This document shows, piece after piece, positions 33,146 through 41,663 of a stretch of DNA of 64,000 nt. The stretch is from Streptomyces sp. ADI96-02 (GTDB lineage Bacteria; Actinomycetota; Actinomycetes; Streptomycetales; Streptomycetaceae): NCBI RefSeq assembly GCF_003846185.1, contig NZ_ML123034.1:1089726-1153725 (forward strand), given 5' to 3'. Position numbers and translations under genes: made by a program. The first letter of the stretch is position 1. The number at the start of each line of letters is the position of its first letter. The notes beneath the pieces were generated by a model. That model did no database searches. It saw only the letters and a program-made list of their open reading frames with translations, and had not been told where the DNA came from.

Positions 33146-34987
33146 TCAGGAGGCGAGCCGGCCGCGACAGGAGAGGTCGCGCAGGAAGGTGAGCGCGGCG
33201 CGGGCCGTGTCGTCGTTCTGCCGGAAGGCGGGGCCGCCGGTGCGGGGGCGGGTGAACGCCCCGCTGTTGCGCGCGGTGGTGAAGGGGCCGAGCGCGAAGC
33301 GGCGCGGGTGCGGCCGGCCCTCGCGGTCCAGGACGCGGCTGTCGGCCGGGTCGACGGAGAGCAGGCCGGTGGCGGTGACAGCCGCGCCGCCCTCGTGGAG
33401 CGCGCGCAGCAGGGGGCTGGCGGTGTGCCGGAGCGACGGGTCCGGCAGGCGCGCCTCGACCAGGGCCCGCGCCTCGGTCCACTCGCCGGGCAGGGTCGCG
33501 CTGTGGGCCCGGAAGACGCCGCGTTCCTCGTCGGCCTCCACGGTGAGCGAGGCTCCGAGGAAGCGCACGACGCCCGCCCGGGAGAGGGCCAGGAGCTGCT
33601 GGAGGCGGGGGCCGGGCGGACCGGAGGCCAGGTAGCTGAAGAATCCGTGCCACCAGCCGCCGATGTCGCCGAGCCGGATCAGCTGCGCGTAGGAGGAGAG
33701 CAGACCGAGGAAGACGGCGAGGTCCGGGCTGTGCCCGGGGTCGTGGCGTCTCGCCAGGTCGGCGGTGATGTGGTCGCGCAGCCCTTCCTGGAGCGCTTCG
33801 GCGGTGGGGTGGCGGACGCCGTCGAGCGGCCGGTCGAGCGCGGCGAGGTCGAGCCGGTCGGCGGGGTCGGGAACGGCCGCGGCGACGAGGTCGTCCAGGT
33901 CGGGGCTGCCGGGTTCGGCGGCGGCGTACTTCTCCGCGAACTCCTCGGCGGCCAGGGTGGTGCGCTCGGGGTGGGCGGCGAGGAGCCGCTCGTAGTGGGC
34001 GTGCCCCAGCTCCTTCTCGACGAGCGGCCACACGTCGCGGCGGAAGTCGAGCGGGCCGGGCCGGCTCAGCAGCTCCTCGGCCTGCGCGGGGCCCAGGTAG
34101 CGCGGCAGCGTGGGCCGTTCGCCGCTCCAGGCGTAGCCGATCTTCGCGTGGTAGGGGACGCCGCGGCGCGATCCGACGTACAGCACGGGCTCCCGGCCGG
34201 AGGGCAGGTAGACGCCGTCCTCGTGGCGTCCGCCGCGGCCCTCGGTGAGCAGGACCATCAGGTCGACGAAGGCGAGCCCGAAGCCCCGGACGATCACCGG
34301 TTCTCCGGCGGGCAGCACGTCGAGGCCGGTGTCGGCGGTGAAGTCGGGCGGCAGGTGGACCAGCCGGTGCCGGTCGGCGAACGCGGCCAGCTCGCTCTGC
34401 TCCGGGTCGTGCTCGGCGTCGAGGTGGCCGACGGTCAGCACGACGAGGTCGGCCAGGAGCGGTTCGTCGCGGTCCTGGAGGCGTACGCGCTGGCGTCCGC
34501 CGCGCGGACCGGTGACGGCCAGGGCGGTGGTGCGGTGCTCGTGCACGGTGATGCCGGGCGGCAGGGCGGCCAGGGCGCGCTCGTACGTCCAGCGCAGGTA
34601 GGCGCTCTGGAGGCGTCGGCTGGGGAAGTCCTGGCCGGTGAGGCGGTGTATCTCCGCCAGTACGGCGGGCTCGGCGTCGGGGGTGACGCGCCCTTCGCGG
34701 ACGTCGCGGGCCCAGGCGTCCAGGGCCGGTCCGGCGACGACGGGGCCGCTCAGCTCCACCGTGTCGTCGGTGAACATCGTGACGTCCTCGGCCATGGAGT
34801 TCATCCAGAGCAGCGGCGACTGGTCCGGGCGCCAGATCCGCCCGCCGCCCGCCGGGTACGGGTCGACCAGGTGGATGTCCAGGCGCCGGCCGCCGTACAG
34901 GGCGGCGGCGTTGGCGGCGACGCGTTCGATGACGCCGGTGCCGCGCGGTCCGCCGCCGATCACCACGAGCGTGGGTGTCCCGCTCAT
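33146..34987 (-). CDS. FAD/NAD(P)-binding protein in the transporter operon
   Basis: 613-residue protein. It starts with a Rossmann nucleotide loop (TLVVIGGGPRGTGVIERVA), and continues with features of the FAD-NAD(P)-binding family (PF13454-like): LHLVDPYPAGGGRIWRPDQ-like residues, NSMAEDVTMFTD, DLVVLTVGHLDAEHD and VIVRGFGLAFVDLMVLLTEG. Such proteins are often linked to small-molecule uptake operons, and no reaction is established to my knowledge. Here it lies between the two permease genes with an ATGA overlap to permease 2. It might oxidise or activate the imported substrate before the monooxygenases; that is inference. Confidence 0.87.
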   Translation of the reverse strand: MSGTPTLVVIGGGPRGTGVIERVAANAAALYGGRRLDIHLVDPYPAGGGRIWRPDQSPLLWMNSMAEDVTMFTDDTVELSGPVVAGPALDAWARDVREGRVTPDAEPAVLAEIHRLTGQDFPSRRLQSAYLRWTYERALAALPPGITVHEHRTTALAVTGPRGGRQRVRLQDRDEPLLADLVVLTVGHLDAEHDPEQSELAAFADRHRLVHLPPDFTADTGLDVLPAGEPVIVRGFGLAFVDLMVLLTEGRGGRHEDGVYLPSGREPVLYVGSRRGVPYHAKIGYAWSGERPTLPRYLGPAQAEELLSRPGPLDFRRDVWPLVEKELGHAHYERLLAAHPERTTLAAEEFAEKYAAAEPGSPDLDDLVAAAVPDPADRLDLAALDRPLDGVRHPTAEALQEGLRDHITADLARRHDPGHSPDLAVFLGLLSSYAQLIRLGDIGGWWHGFFSYLASGPPGPRLQQLLALSRAGVVRFLGASLTVEADEERGVFRAHSATLPGEWTEARALVEARLPDPSLRHTASPLLRALHEGGAAVTATGLLSVDPADSRVLDREGRPHPRRFALGPFTTARNSGAFTRPRTGGPAFRQNDDTARAALTFLRDLSCRGRLAS

Positions 34988-35859
34988 CGCGCGCCCGCCG
35001 TGCCGCGGGCGTAGTGCCGCTCGACGTAGTGCCGGCCGACGCTCAGCAGGGTGGTGACCGCCGCGTACCAGAGGGTGGCGACGAGCAGCAGCGGGATGAC
35101 CTGGTAGGTGCGGTGGTAGACGAGCTGGACGGAGTACAGCAGGTCCTGCACGGCGATCACGCTGACGATGGAGGTGCCCTTCAGGGTGCCGATCAGCATG
35201 TTGCCGGCGGGCGGCACGATGGAGCGCATGGCCTGGGGCAGCACGATCCGCCGGAACCTGCGCCAGGGGCCGAGTCCGAGGGACTGCGCGGCCTCCAGCT
35301 GCCCGCGCTCGACGGAGAGGATGCCGCCGCGGACGACCTCGGCGGCGTACGCGGCCTCGTGCAGGGTCAGCCCGATGACGGCGATGGTGACCGGGCCGAG
35401 GAGGCTGACGGTGGAGACGCCGAGGATCTGCGGGTAGAGCGCGCCGATGTTGAACCAGAACAGCAGCTGGACCAGGATCGGGGTGGACCGGAACAGCCAG
35501 ACGTAACCCCAACTGACCGCCTGGAGGACGAGGTTGCCGGAGAGTCGCAGGACGGCCAGCAGCGCTCCGAGCGCGAAGCCGAGCACCATGACGACGGCGG
35601 TGAGCCACAGGGTCAGCCAGAGTCCGCGCAGGACGGAGACGGTGGCGAAGTAGGAGACCACGACGTCCCACTGGAAGGCGTCGTTGCGGACGACCGAGTT
35701 CAGCGCAAGGGCGAGCAGCGCCAGGACGGCGACGGCCGCCGCCCGGCGGCCGGTTCGGCGTACCGGGACGATACGGGGCGTGACGGGGCCGGCGTCGTCG
35801 TCGACGGGTGGCGGGGGTGCGGAGGAGGAAGGGGGCAGCAGATCGGTCTGCGGGGGCAT
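34984..35859 (-). CDS. polar amino-acid ABC transporter permease 2
   Basis: 291-residue permease paralogous to permease 1, with a Pro/Ser-rich N-terminal 45 residues, then [29 protein letters not shown] and the EAA loop [23 protein letters not shown]. First gene of the minus operon. ATG 35859 is used because GGAG sits 7 bases upstream; longer in-frame extension lacks coding character. With the divergent binding protein (SBP 2) it may form a second importer sharing the single ATPase. Confidence 0.93.
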   Translation of the reverse strand: MPPQTDLLPPSSSAPPPPVDDDAGPVTPRIVPVRRTGRRAAAVAVLALLALALNSVVRNDAFQWDVVVSYFATVSVLRGLWLTLWLTAVVMVLGFALGALLAVLRLSGNLVLQAVSWGYVWLFRSTPILVQLLFWFNIGALYPQILGVSTVSLLGPVTIAVIGLTLHEAAYAAEVVRGGILSVERGQLEAAQSLGLGPWRRFRRIVLPQAMRSIVPPAGNMLIGTLKGTSIVSVIAVQDLLYSVQLVYHRTYQVIPLLLVATLWYAAVTTLLSVGRHYVERHYARGTAGAR

Positions 35860-36022
35860 GCGAGGGCTCCGTGGATGCCGAGATCGAACACGGGGCGTAC
35901 CTTCACACCGGAAGAACCACACACGGACCGGGCCCCTCAGCGCCGTTCCGCCTCCGAGACAACCGCTGTGCACGGCGCGTTGTCAAGCCTGTCCACACTG
36001 TGAGCCGTATGTCTCACGTCAG

Positions 36023-36051
36023 TTGACGCGCATCCGGATGCCTGTTCCACT
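36023..36051 (+). promoter_or_regulatory. candidate promoter of the leader peptide and SBP 2 gene
   Basis: TTGACG at 36023-36028 and TCCACT at 36046-36051 are 17 bases apart. Transcription would start at about 36058, exactly the ATG of the 23-aa leader, implying a leaderless message. On the opposite strand a TTGACA (35981-35986) is a possible -35 for the minus operon. Confidence 0.45.
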
Positions 36052-36057
36052 GGGCGC

Positions 36058-36129
36058 ATGCATCCGCAGCAGTGGTTGGTCACCCGCTCCCACATCGACT
36101 TCGGTCGTGTGTGGTCCTCTTCCTGTTGA
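36058..36129 (+). CDS. 23-aa putative leader peptide of the sulfur-gene type
   Basis: ATG 36058 to TGA 36127 encodes 23 residues whose core, LVTRSHIDFGRVWSSSC, matches the actinobacterial putative leader peptides with the pattern TRxHxDxxRVxSxxC found upstream of sulfur assimilation and related ABC transporter genes. It ends in cysteine, and SBP 2 starts 219 bases downstream. Such leaders are suspected to sense cysteine supply by attenuation. No ribosome binding site is visible, which fits leaderless translation from the promoter just upstream. Family match from memory of the motif. Confidence 0.7.
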   Translation: MHPQQWLVTRSHIDFGRVWSSSC

Positions 36130-36348
36130 GCTGACCCTCTGCTGTCCGGTTTCCCTGCTCACGCCCTCTTCGGCGTTGGAGCATCCTTCCCGCGTGACTT
36201 CACCTCCGCCACACCGCGCCATCCTCCCCTCGCAGCACCGCGCGTTCTTCCCGTCCCACCGACACGTCTGACACGTCCGCCGCCGCTCCGTGCCGTCCTG
36301 GCACCGGGGCCGGTCGGCGTACCTTGACGAACCCGGAGAAACCCAGCC
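36130..36348 (+). other. long 5' leader between the leader peptide and SBP 2
   Basis: 219 bases, pyrimidine-rich and without a credible gene. No clean terminator hairpin is visible to me, so an attenuator here would have to rely on weaker structures. A GGAG lies 10 bases before the SBP 2 ATG. Confidence 0.4.
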
Positions 36349-37293
36349 ATGTCCCGCGCCCGGCATACCGCCGTCTTCGCTCTGATCACCGTCGCCGCCC
36401 TGGCGCTCGCCGGCTGCGCGGATCCGGCGGAGGAGCCCGGCACGGCGGCCGGGAAGGCCGCCGCCGACGGCAGGGGCGGGACCCCGGCCACGGACGTGGT
36501 GTCGTCGGTGCGCGAGGACGAGGCGGCGGCGAAGCTGCTGCCCGCCGACGTCCGCTCGGCGGGCGCCCTGCGCGTCGCGGCCGGCCTCGGCTCCCCGCCC
36601 GGGGGCTTCTACGAGAAGGACGGCCGCACGGTGGCCGGTGCGGACATCGACTTCTCGGACGCGGCGGCCAAGGTGCTCGGACTGGAGCTGAAGCGCGAGG
36701 CGGCGTCCTTCGAGGCCATCCTGCCCGCGCTCGGCAGCGGCAGGTACGACCTGGGCACGGGGAACTTCGGCGTCACGGAGGAGCGCCTGAAGACGGTCGA
36801 CTTCGTCACCTACATCAACGACGGCCAGGGCTTCGCGGTCCGTGACGACAGCAGGCTGACGAAGGTGACCGACCTCGCCCGGCTCTGCGGCCTGACCGTG
36901 GGCACCACGGCGGGCACCACCTTCGAGGTGACGCTGGAGGAGAACCGGGACCGGTGCGCCGAGGAGGGCGAGAAGCCCTACGAGGTGAAGACGTACGCGG
37001 ACCAGGCGGCGGTCTGGCTCTCGCTCCGGCAGGGCCGCAGCGACGTGGTGATGTCCACGATCAACGGGTTGCGCTACGCGGTGGGGCAGCAGGAGGGGCT
37101 GCGCTTCCTCAACGAGTTCAAGCGGCTCGACGTCGGCTTCGCCTTCAAGAAGGGCTCCCCGCTGACGCCCGCCTTCCAGGCCGCGGTGAACCGGCTCAAG
37201 GAGGACGGGACGTACGACCGGATCCTGAAGAAGTGGGGCACCACCGAGTCCGCGATCGAGACGTCGCGGATCTCGCCGTCCGAACTGAAATGA
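36349..37293 (+). CDS. ABC transporter substrate-binding lipoprotein (SBP 2)
   Basis: 314-residue lipoprotein, signal peptide FALITVAALALAGCAD with lipobox Cys about 24. SBP family 3 fold: AGALRVAAGLGSPPGGFYEKDG, ADIDFSDAAAKVLGL, RYDLGTGNFGVTEERLKTVDF, and a two-cysteine insertion (ARLCGLTVG; ENRDRCAEEGEK) that could form a disulfide in the second lobe. Divergent from the permease/ATPase operon and preceded by the cysteine-type leader. It is a diverged paralogue of SBP 1 and probably feeds permease 2. Ligand unknown. Confidence 0.91.
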   Translation: MSRARHTAVFALITVAALALAGCADPAEEPGTAAGKAAADGRGGTPATDVVSSVREDEAAAKLLPADVRSAGALRVAAGLGSPPGGFYEKDGRTVAGADIDFSDAAAKVLGLELKREAASFEAILPALGSGRYDLGTGNFGVTEERLKTVDFVTYINDGQGFAVRDDSRLTKVTDLARLCGLTVGTTAGTTFEVTLEENRDRCAEEGEKPYEVKTYADQAAVWLSLRQGRSDVVMSTINGLRYAVGQQEGLRFLNEFKRLDVGFAFKKGSPLTPAFQAAVNRLKEDGTYDRILKKWGTTESAIETSRISPSELK

Positions 37294-37667
37294 CCCGGCG
37301 TCAGGCGGCGGCTCGGACCACGTGGCCGGCCTGAGCCTCCGTCAGGACCCCGACGGGCAGCCCGTCCGGGTGCCGTCCGGCCGGTGCGCGCCGCTCGCGC
37401 ACCACCGGGCGGCGCGCCTCGTGCCGGGTGGGGCGTTCACCCGTACGTCCCCCACGTCACCCGTACGGACTGGCGCATCATATTTTCTTATCAAGACCGG
37501 CCTTATCCAGGAGGAACCCTGACGAACCGCCACATCCTCTGCACCAGTACCGTCACGAATGGCCTGCGCGCCGACTATCCACTTGGCGCCGGATCCGCAT
37601 CATGGACGACCATAGGGATACGAAAGAGATGCGGAACACCAAGGAACCGCGGTGAGAGGAGGCGTCC
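37294..37667. other. intergenic region before the SepF-like gene
   Basis: 374 bases. An AT-rich patch at about 37475-37510 (CATATTTTCTTATCAAG) probably holds the promoter of the SepF-like gene. An AGGAGGA at about 37509 is followed by CTG and an open frame of about 60 codons that runs into the next gene; its codon use is poor and I do not call it. No terminator for SBP 2 recognised. Confidence 0.4.
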
Positions 37668-38108
37668 ATGGGATCGGTGCGCAAGGCGAGTGCCTGGCTT
37701 GGCCTCGTAGAGGACAACGACGAGCGGTACTACGACGACGAGTACGCCGAGGGTACGGAGACCGGCACGGGCCACCATGCCTGGGTGACCGACCCGAGCG
37801 TGCAGGTCGCCGAGGCGGCCGACGAGCAGGACCGCCGGATCGCCACGGTGACCCCGGACAGCTTCCGGGACGCGCGGGCCATCGGGGAGCTGTTCCGGGA
37901 CGGCGTTCCGGTGATCGTCAACCTCACGGCCATGGATCCCTCTGACGCGAAGCGCGTGGTGGATTTCGCCGCCGGGCTGATCTTCGGACTGCGCGGTTCG
38001 ATCGACCGGGTGGCCACCCGGGTCTTCCTGCTGTCGCCGGCCGACACCCAGGTGGTGGCGGGCGAGGCCGCCGGCCGCAGGACCGACGGCTTCTTCAACC
38101 AGAGCTGA
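37668..38108 (+). CDS. sflA: SepF-like cell-division protein
   Basis: 146-residue SepF-family protein: short N-terminal amphipathic start ([26 protein letters not shown]), acidic linker, then the SepF core ([47 protein letters not shown] is the region of the fold, with [12 protein letters not shown] and VFLLSP conserved). SepF tethers FtsZ to the membrane. Streptomyces has one true sepF near ftsZ and two SepF-like proteins (SflA, SflB) acting in FtsZ-ring placement. This copy is outside the division cluster, and the sflA name is from remembered synteny. AGGAGG precedes ATG 37668 at good spacing. Monocistronic. Confidence 0.85.
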   Translation: MGSVRKASAWLGLVEDNDERYYDDEYAEGTETGTGHHAWVTDPSVQVAEAADEQDRRIATVTPDSFRDARAIGELFRDGVPVIVNLTAMDPSDAKRVVDFAAGLIFGLRGSIDRVATRVFLLSPADTQVVAGEAAGRRTDGFFNQS

Positions 38109-38148
38109 GCAGGGCGCTCGCCGGACAGGTCCGGTCAGCCCGTCCCGT

Positions 38149-39369
38149 TCACCGGAAGGCGTCGAGACCGGTGAGCGCCTTGCCCAGCACCAGCTGGTGC
38201 ATCTCCACGGTGCCCTCGTAGGTCAGCACCGACTCCAGGTTCGTGGCGTGCCGCATCACCGGGTACTCCAGGGAGATCCCGTTGGCGCCGAGGATCGTGC
38301 GCGCGGTACGGCAGATCTCGATCGCCTCCCGCACGTTGTTGAGCTTTCCGAAACTGACCTGCTCCGGGCGGAGCCGGCCGGCGTCCATCCGCCGCCCCAG
38401 GTGGTGGGCGAGCAGGACGCCCTTGTGCAGTTCCACCGCCATGTCCGCGAGCTTGGCCTGGGTGAGCTGGAAGCCGCCGATCGGGCGGCCGAACTGCTGC
38501 CTGGTCCTCGCGTAGTCGAGGGCCGACTCGAAGCCGGACCGCGCCGCGCCCATGGCGCCCCAGACGATGCCGTAGCGCGCGTGGCTCAGACAGCTGAGCG
38601 GGCCGCGCAGCCCGGTGGCGTCCGGGAGCACCGCGTCGGCGGGCAGCCGCACGTCGTCCAGGACCAGTTCGCTGGTGACCGAGGCGCGCAGCGACCACTT
38701 GTGCCGGATCTCCGGGGCGGAGAAGCCGGGGGCGTCGGTGGGCACGACGAAGCCGCGGATGCCCCGGCCCCCGTCGTCCTGCCCGGTCTGCGCCCAGACG
38801 ATCGCGACGCCGGCGACCGAGCCGTTGGTGATCCACATCTTGCGTCCGTCGAGGACCCAGTCCTCGCCGTCGCGCCGCGCGTACGTCCGCATCGCCCCCG
38901 GGTCGGAACCGTGGTCGGGCTCGGTCAGGCCGAAGCAGCCGATGGTCTCGCCCGCCGCCATGCCCGGCAGCCACCGCAGCTTCTGCTCCTCGGAGCCGAA
39001 GCGGTGGATCGCGTACATGGCGAGCGATCCCTGTACGGAGACGAGCGAGCGGATTCCGGAATCCGCCGCCTCCAGCTCCAGACAGGCCAGCCCGTACTGG
39101 ACGGCGCTCGCGCCCGCGCAGCCGTAGCCGTCCAGGGACATGCCGAGCGCGCCGAGCGCGCCGAGCTCCCGGGCCAGTTCGCGGATACCGGGCAGCTCCC
39201 CCTTCTCGTACCACTCGGCGATGTGCGGCAGGACGCGGTCGGCGGCCCAGGCGCGGACCGTGTCGCGGATCGCGAGGTCGTCGGGGCCGAGCAGGTCGTC
39301 GATGCCGAGGGGGTCGCCCGCGTCGAACGGCGGGAGCTTCGACGGCTTCACGGACTCGGTGCTGGACAT
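38149..39369 (-). CDS. gcdH: acyl-CoA dehydrogenase, glutaryl-CoA dehydrogenase-like
   Basis: 406-residue FAD enzyme with full acyl-CoA dehydrogenase architecture: N-terminal helical domain, FAD loop IGCFGLTEPDHGSDPGAM, beta-domain WVLDGRKMWITNG, and C-terminal helices. The catalytic base is Glu in VLTYEGTVEMHQL. GADSGIRS-type residues (EAADSGIRSLVSVQGSL) and the Arg in SVQ.. region resemble glutaryl-CoA dehydrogenases of lysine/tryptophan breakdown. ATG 39369 has GGAGG. No pathway partners lie nearby, so the exact acyl-CoA is not certain. Confidence 0.88.
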   Translation of the reverse strand: MSSTESVKPSKLPPFDAGDPLGIDDLLGPDDLAIRDTVRAWAADRVLPHIAEWYEKGELPGIRELARELGALGALGMSLDGYGCAGASAVQYGLACLELEAADSGIRSLVSVQGSLAMYAIHRFGSEEQKLRWLPGMAAGETIGCFGLTEPDHGSDPGAMRTYARRDGEDWVLDGRKMWITNGSVAGVAIVWAQTGQDDGGRGIRGFVVPTDAPGFSAPEIRHKWSLRASVTSELVLDDVRLPADAVLPDATGLRGPLSCLSHARYGIVWGAMGAARSGFESALDYARTRQQFGRPIGGFQLTQAKLADMAVELHKGVLLAHHLGRRMDAGRLRPEQVSFGKLNNVREAIEICRTARTILGANGISLEYPVMRHATNLESVLTYEGTVEMHQLVLGKALTGLDAFR

Positions 39370-39472
39370 GAGGCGCCTCCGGCGGCTCGCACGGTGCTCG
39401 AAGGGCCGGGAGTCGCCCGCGGCCCCTTGAGGACCAGCGGTGGTGGTCAGAGCTTCGCGCTGACGTTACGGC

Positions 39473-41185
39473 TCAGCGTGCCGCTCGTCCAGAGCCCGCC
39501 GCCTCGGCCGGCGCGCGGCGCGCGGGGCGGGGCAGCCGGCGGTCCGGCGCGTCCTCGACGGCCGGCGCCGGGGCCGGTTCGGCTGGACGGACGGCCCCGC
39601 CGGGGGCGGGCTGCGCGGGTACGGCGGCCCCCTTCTCCTTCGGCGGGCACTCCATCGCCCTCGGGAGCCGCAGGGCGGCCAGCGCCCCGAGCAGCAGCAG
39701 ACCCACGCTGACGAACAGTGTGATGTGCAGCCCGCCGATGAAGGCGTGCCGGGCGGTGGCGCGCAGCAGTTCACCGGCCGGGCCGCCGAGCTGGGCGGCC
39801 ACCTGGTAGGCCTCGCCGAGCGAGTGGGACGCCTCGGCTCCGGCGCGGGCGGGCACGCCCCGGTCGTGCAGGCCGGCCAGTCCGGGGGCGTAGGCGGCGT
39901 TCATGACGCTGCCGAGCAGGGCGATGCCCAGGCCCGCGCCCAGTTGGTAGGAGGTCTCGCCGATCGCCGCGGCTCCGCCCGCCCGCTCCGGCGGGGCGTC
40001 GCTGAGCATCGACTCGTACGCGCCGAAGAGCGTGGTCTGGAGTCCGAAGCCGAGGAGGACGAACCCGGCGGTCAGCAGGACGGGCCGGTCGTGCTGGCCC
40101 ATGGCGGTGAGCAGCAGGACGGAGGCGGCCGTCAGGACGAAGCCCCAGGCCACCATCCGGCGCGGGCCGACGCGCCGCAGGGTGTGCGAGCCGGTGGCGC
40201 CCGCCGCCATCGCGGCGAACGTCAGCGGCAGCAGCCGCAGCCCGGTCTCCAGCGGGCTGAGCCCGAGCACCAGCTGGAGGTACTGCACGGCGATCAGCTG
40301 GAGGCCGACCAGGGCCAGCATGGCGAGCACGATGCAGCCGACGGCGGTGCTGAAGGCCGGGCGGGCGAACATGCCGACGTCGATCAGCGGGTGCGGGCGG
40401 CGGCGCTGGCGGCGCACGAAGAGGACCAGCAACGCGGCGCCGACGGCCAGCGCGACGAGCGAGGCGGGGTCGAACGGGCCCGCGCCGCCGCCGAGGCGCT
40501 TGACGCCGAGGACGACGCCGAGCACTCCGGCCGCGGCGGTCAGCGCGCCCAGGACGTCCCACGGGCCGTCGTCGGCCCCGCGCGACTCGGGCAGCAGCCA
40601 GCGGCCGAGCGGCAGGATGAGGGCCATCAGCGGGATGTTGATCAGGAAGACCGAGCCCCACCAGAAGTGCTCGACCAGGAACCCGCCTATGACGGGCCCG
40701 ACGGCGGCGCCGACCGCGGCGACGGCGGTCCACACGCCGATGGCCAGGGCGCGCTCCCTGCGGTCGGGGAAGACCTGGCGCAGGATCGACAGGGTGGCGG
40801 GCATGATCATGGCCCCGCCGACGCCGAGCAGCGCGCGGGCCGCGATCAGGACGGCCGGGCTGTCGGCGGTCGCGGCGAGCACGGAGGCGGCGCCGAAGGT
40901 CGCGTAGCCGAACAGCAGCACGCGCCGCCGGCCGATCCGGTCGCCCAGCGTGCCGAAGAGGATCAGCAGCGAGGCGCAGACCAGCGGGTAGGCGTCCACG
41001 ATCCACAGCAGCCCGGTGGCGCTCGGCCGCAGGTCCTCGGTGAGCGCCGGGACGGCGACGTGCAGCACGGTCGCGTCCAGGGCCACCACCAGGAGGCTGA
41101 GGCAGAGGACCACGAGGACGACCCAGCGGTTGGCGCCCTCGGCAGCTGTGCGCAGCCGGACTCCGGCCGTGGTCGTCCCGGACAT
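39473..41185 (-). CDS. DHA2-family (EmrB/QacA type) MFS drug exporter, 14 helices
   Basis: 570-residue membrane transporter. It begins VLVVLCLSLLVVALDATVLHVAVPALTEDL-type motif D1 residues (VALDATVLHVAVPAL), followed by motif A FGTLGDRIGRRRVLL and motif C-like GPVIGGFLVE, which mark drug:H+ antiporters. About 14 helices are seen and a 50-residue Pro/Ala-rich cytosolic tail. It probably exports a toxic small molecule by proton exchange. GGGAGG lies upstream of ATG 41185. No regulator is adjacent, but a perfect palindrome lies about 160 bases upstream. Confidence 0.92.
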   Translation of the reverse strand: MSGTTTAGVRLRTAAEGANRWVVLVVLCLSLLVVALDATVLHVAVPALTEDLRPSATGLLWIVDAYPLVCASLLILFGTLGDRIGRRRVLLFGYATFGAASVLAATADSPAVLIAARALLGVGGAMIMPATLSILRQVFPDRRERALAIGVWTAVAAVGAAVGPVIGGFLVEHFWWGSVFLINIPLMALILPLGRWLLPESRGADDGPWDVLGALTAAAGVLGVVLGVKRLGGGAGPFDPASLVALAVGAALLVLFVRRQRRRPHPLIDVGMFARPAFSTAVGCIVLAMLALVGLQLIAVQYLQLVLGLSPLETGLRLLPLTFAAMAAGATGSHTLRRVGPRRMVAWGFVLTAASVLLLTAMGQHDRPVLLTAGFVLLGFGLQTTLFGAYESMLSDAPPERAGGAAAIGETSYQLGAGLGIALLGSVMNAAYAPGLAGLHDRGVPARAGAEASHSLGEAYQVAAQLGGPAGELLRATARHAFIGGLHITLFVSVGLLLLGALAALRLPRAMECPPKEKGAAVPAQPAPGGAVRPAEPAPAPAVEDAPDRRLPRPARRAPAEAAGSGRAAR

Positions 41186-41663
41186 CTACGTACCTCCCAG
41201 AAAGTCCCTCGCGCTCGGCGGACCGGCGGGGCCGCCGTGTGCGCGTCCCCCGGGGCCCGGCATCGACGGGCGAGTGCGCCGTCAGCGTACGCGAGTTCGG
41301 CCTGGCCACACGTGGTCCACCTCATACCCCGGTCCGCCGCACAGTGTGGCGTACGCCACTCCGGACCGGCCGGGCGGGGCGGGGCCCGGCCGCGCCGGGA
41401 GGCCCGGTCCGCCCGGACGGCGCGGCGGTGCGCGCCTCCCCCGAATGGCCGGAACAATTCCGGCGGATTCCCGCGCACGAAATTCCCCCTGCCGACCCAA
41501 ACACACATACGAACGCGGCCCGGGGCAATGGGACGCAGGATTACGGAGATTCTTGTCCGTGTCCGGAAAAGACGCCGACCTGAGACAAAGTCCACATCAC
41601 ATCGTCATCACAAAGCGCCCGGATTGGCCTGCTCGCTCACTCACTCGCTGTAACGTCGATTGG
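41186..41663. other. 478-base divergent region with two inverted repeats
   Basis: No gene. It contains the perfect 14-base palindrome listed separately (41346-41359) and a second inverted repeat GCCGGAA-N3-TTCCGGC at 41448-41464. The stretch from 41460 to 41660 is relatively AT-rich and should carry the promoter of the PAP2 gene. Confidence 0.5.
41346..41359. promoter_or_regulatory. palindromic operator candidate upstream of the DHA2 exporter
   Basis: GTGGCGTACGCCAC is a perfect 14-base palindrome, 161-174 bases upstream of the exporter ATG. Size and symmetry fit a TetR or MarR operator, but no such regulator is nearby. Confidence 0.4.

Noticed and set aside
36019..36033. Four-residue minus-strand ORF (MRVN)
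   Set aside because: Too short to support as a gene; kept only as a remark on the divergent leader region.
37521..37710. CTG-initiated open frame after an AGGAGGA in the SepF-like gene upstream region
   Set aside because: Non-standard start, poor codon bias, runs into the SepF-like coding sequence out of frame.
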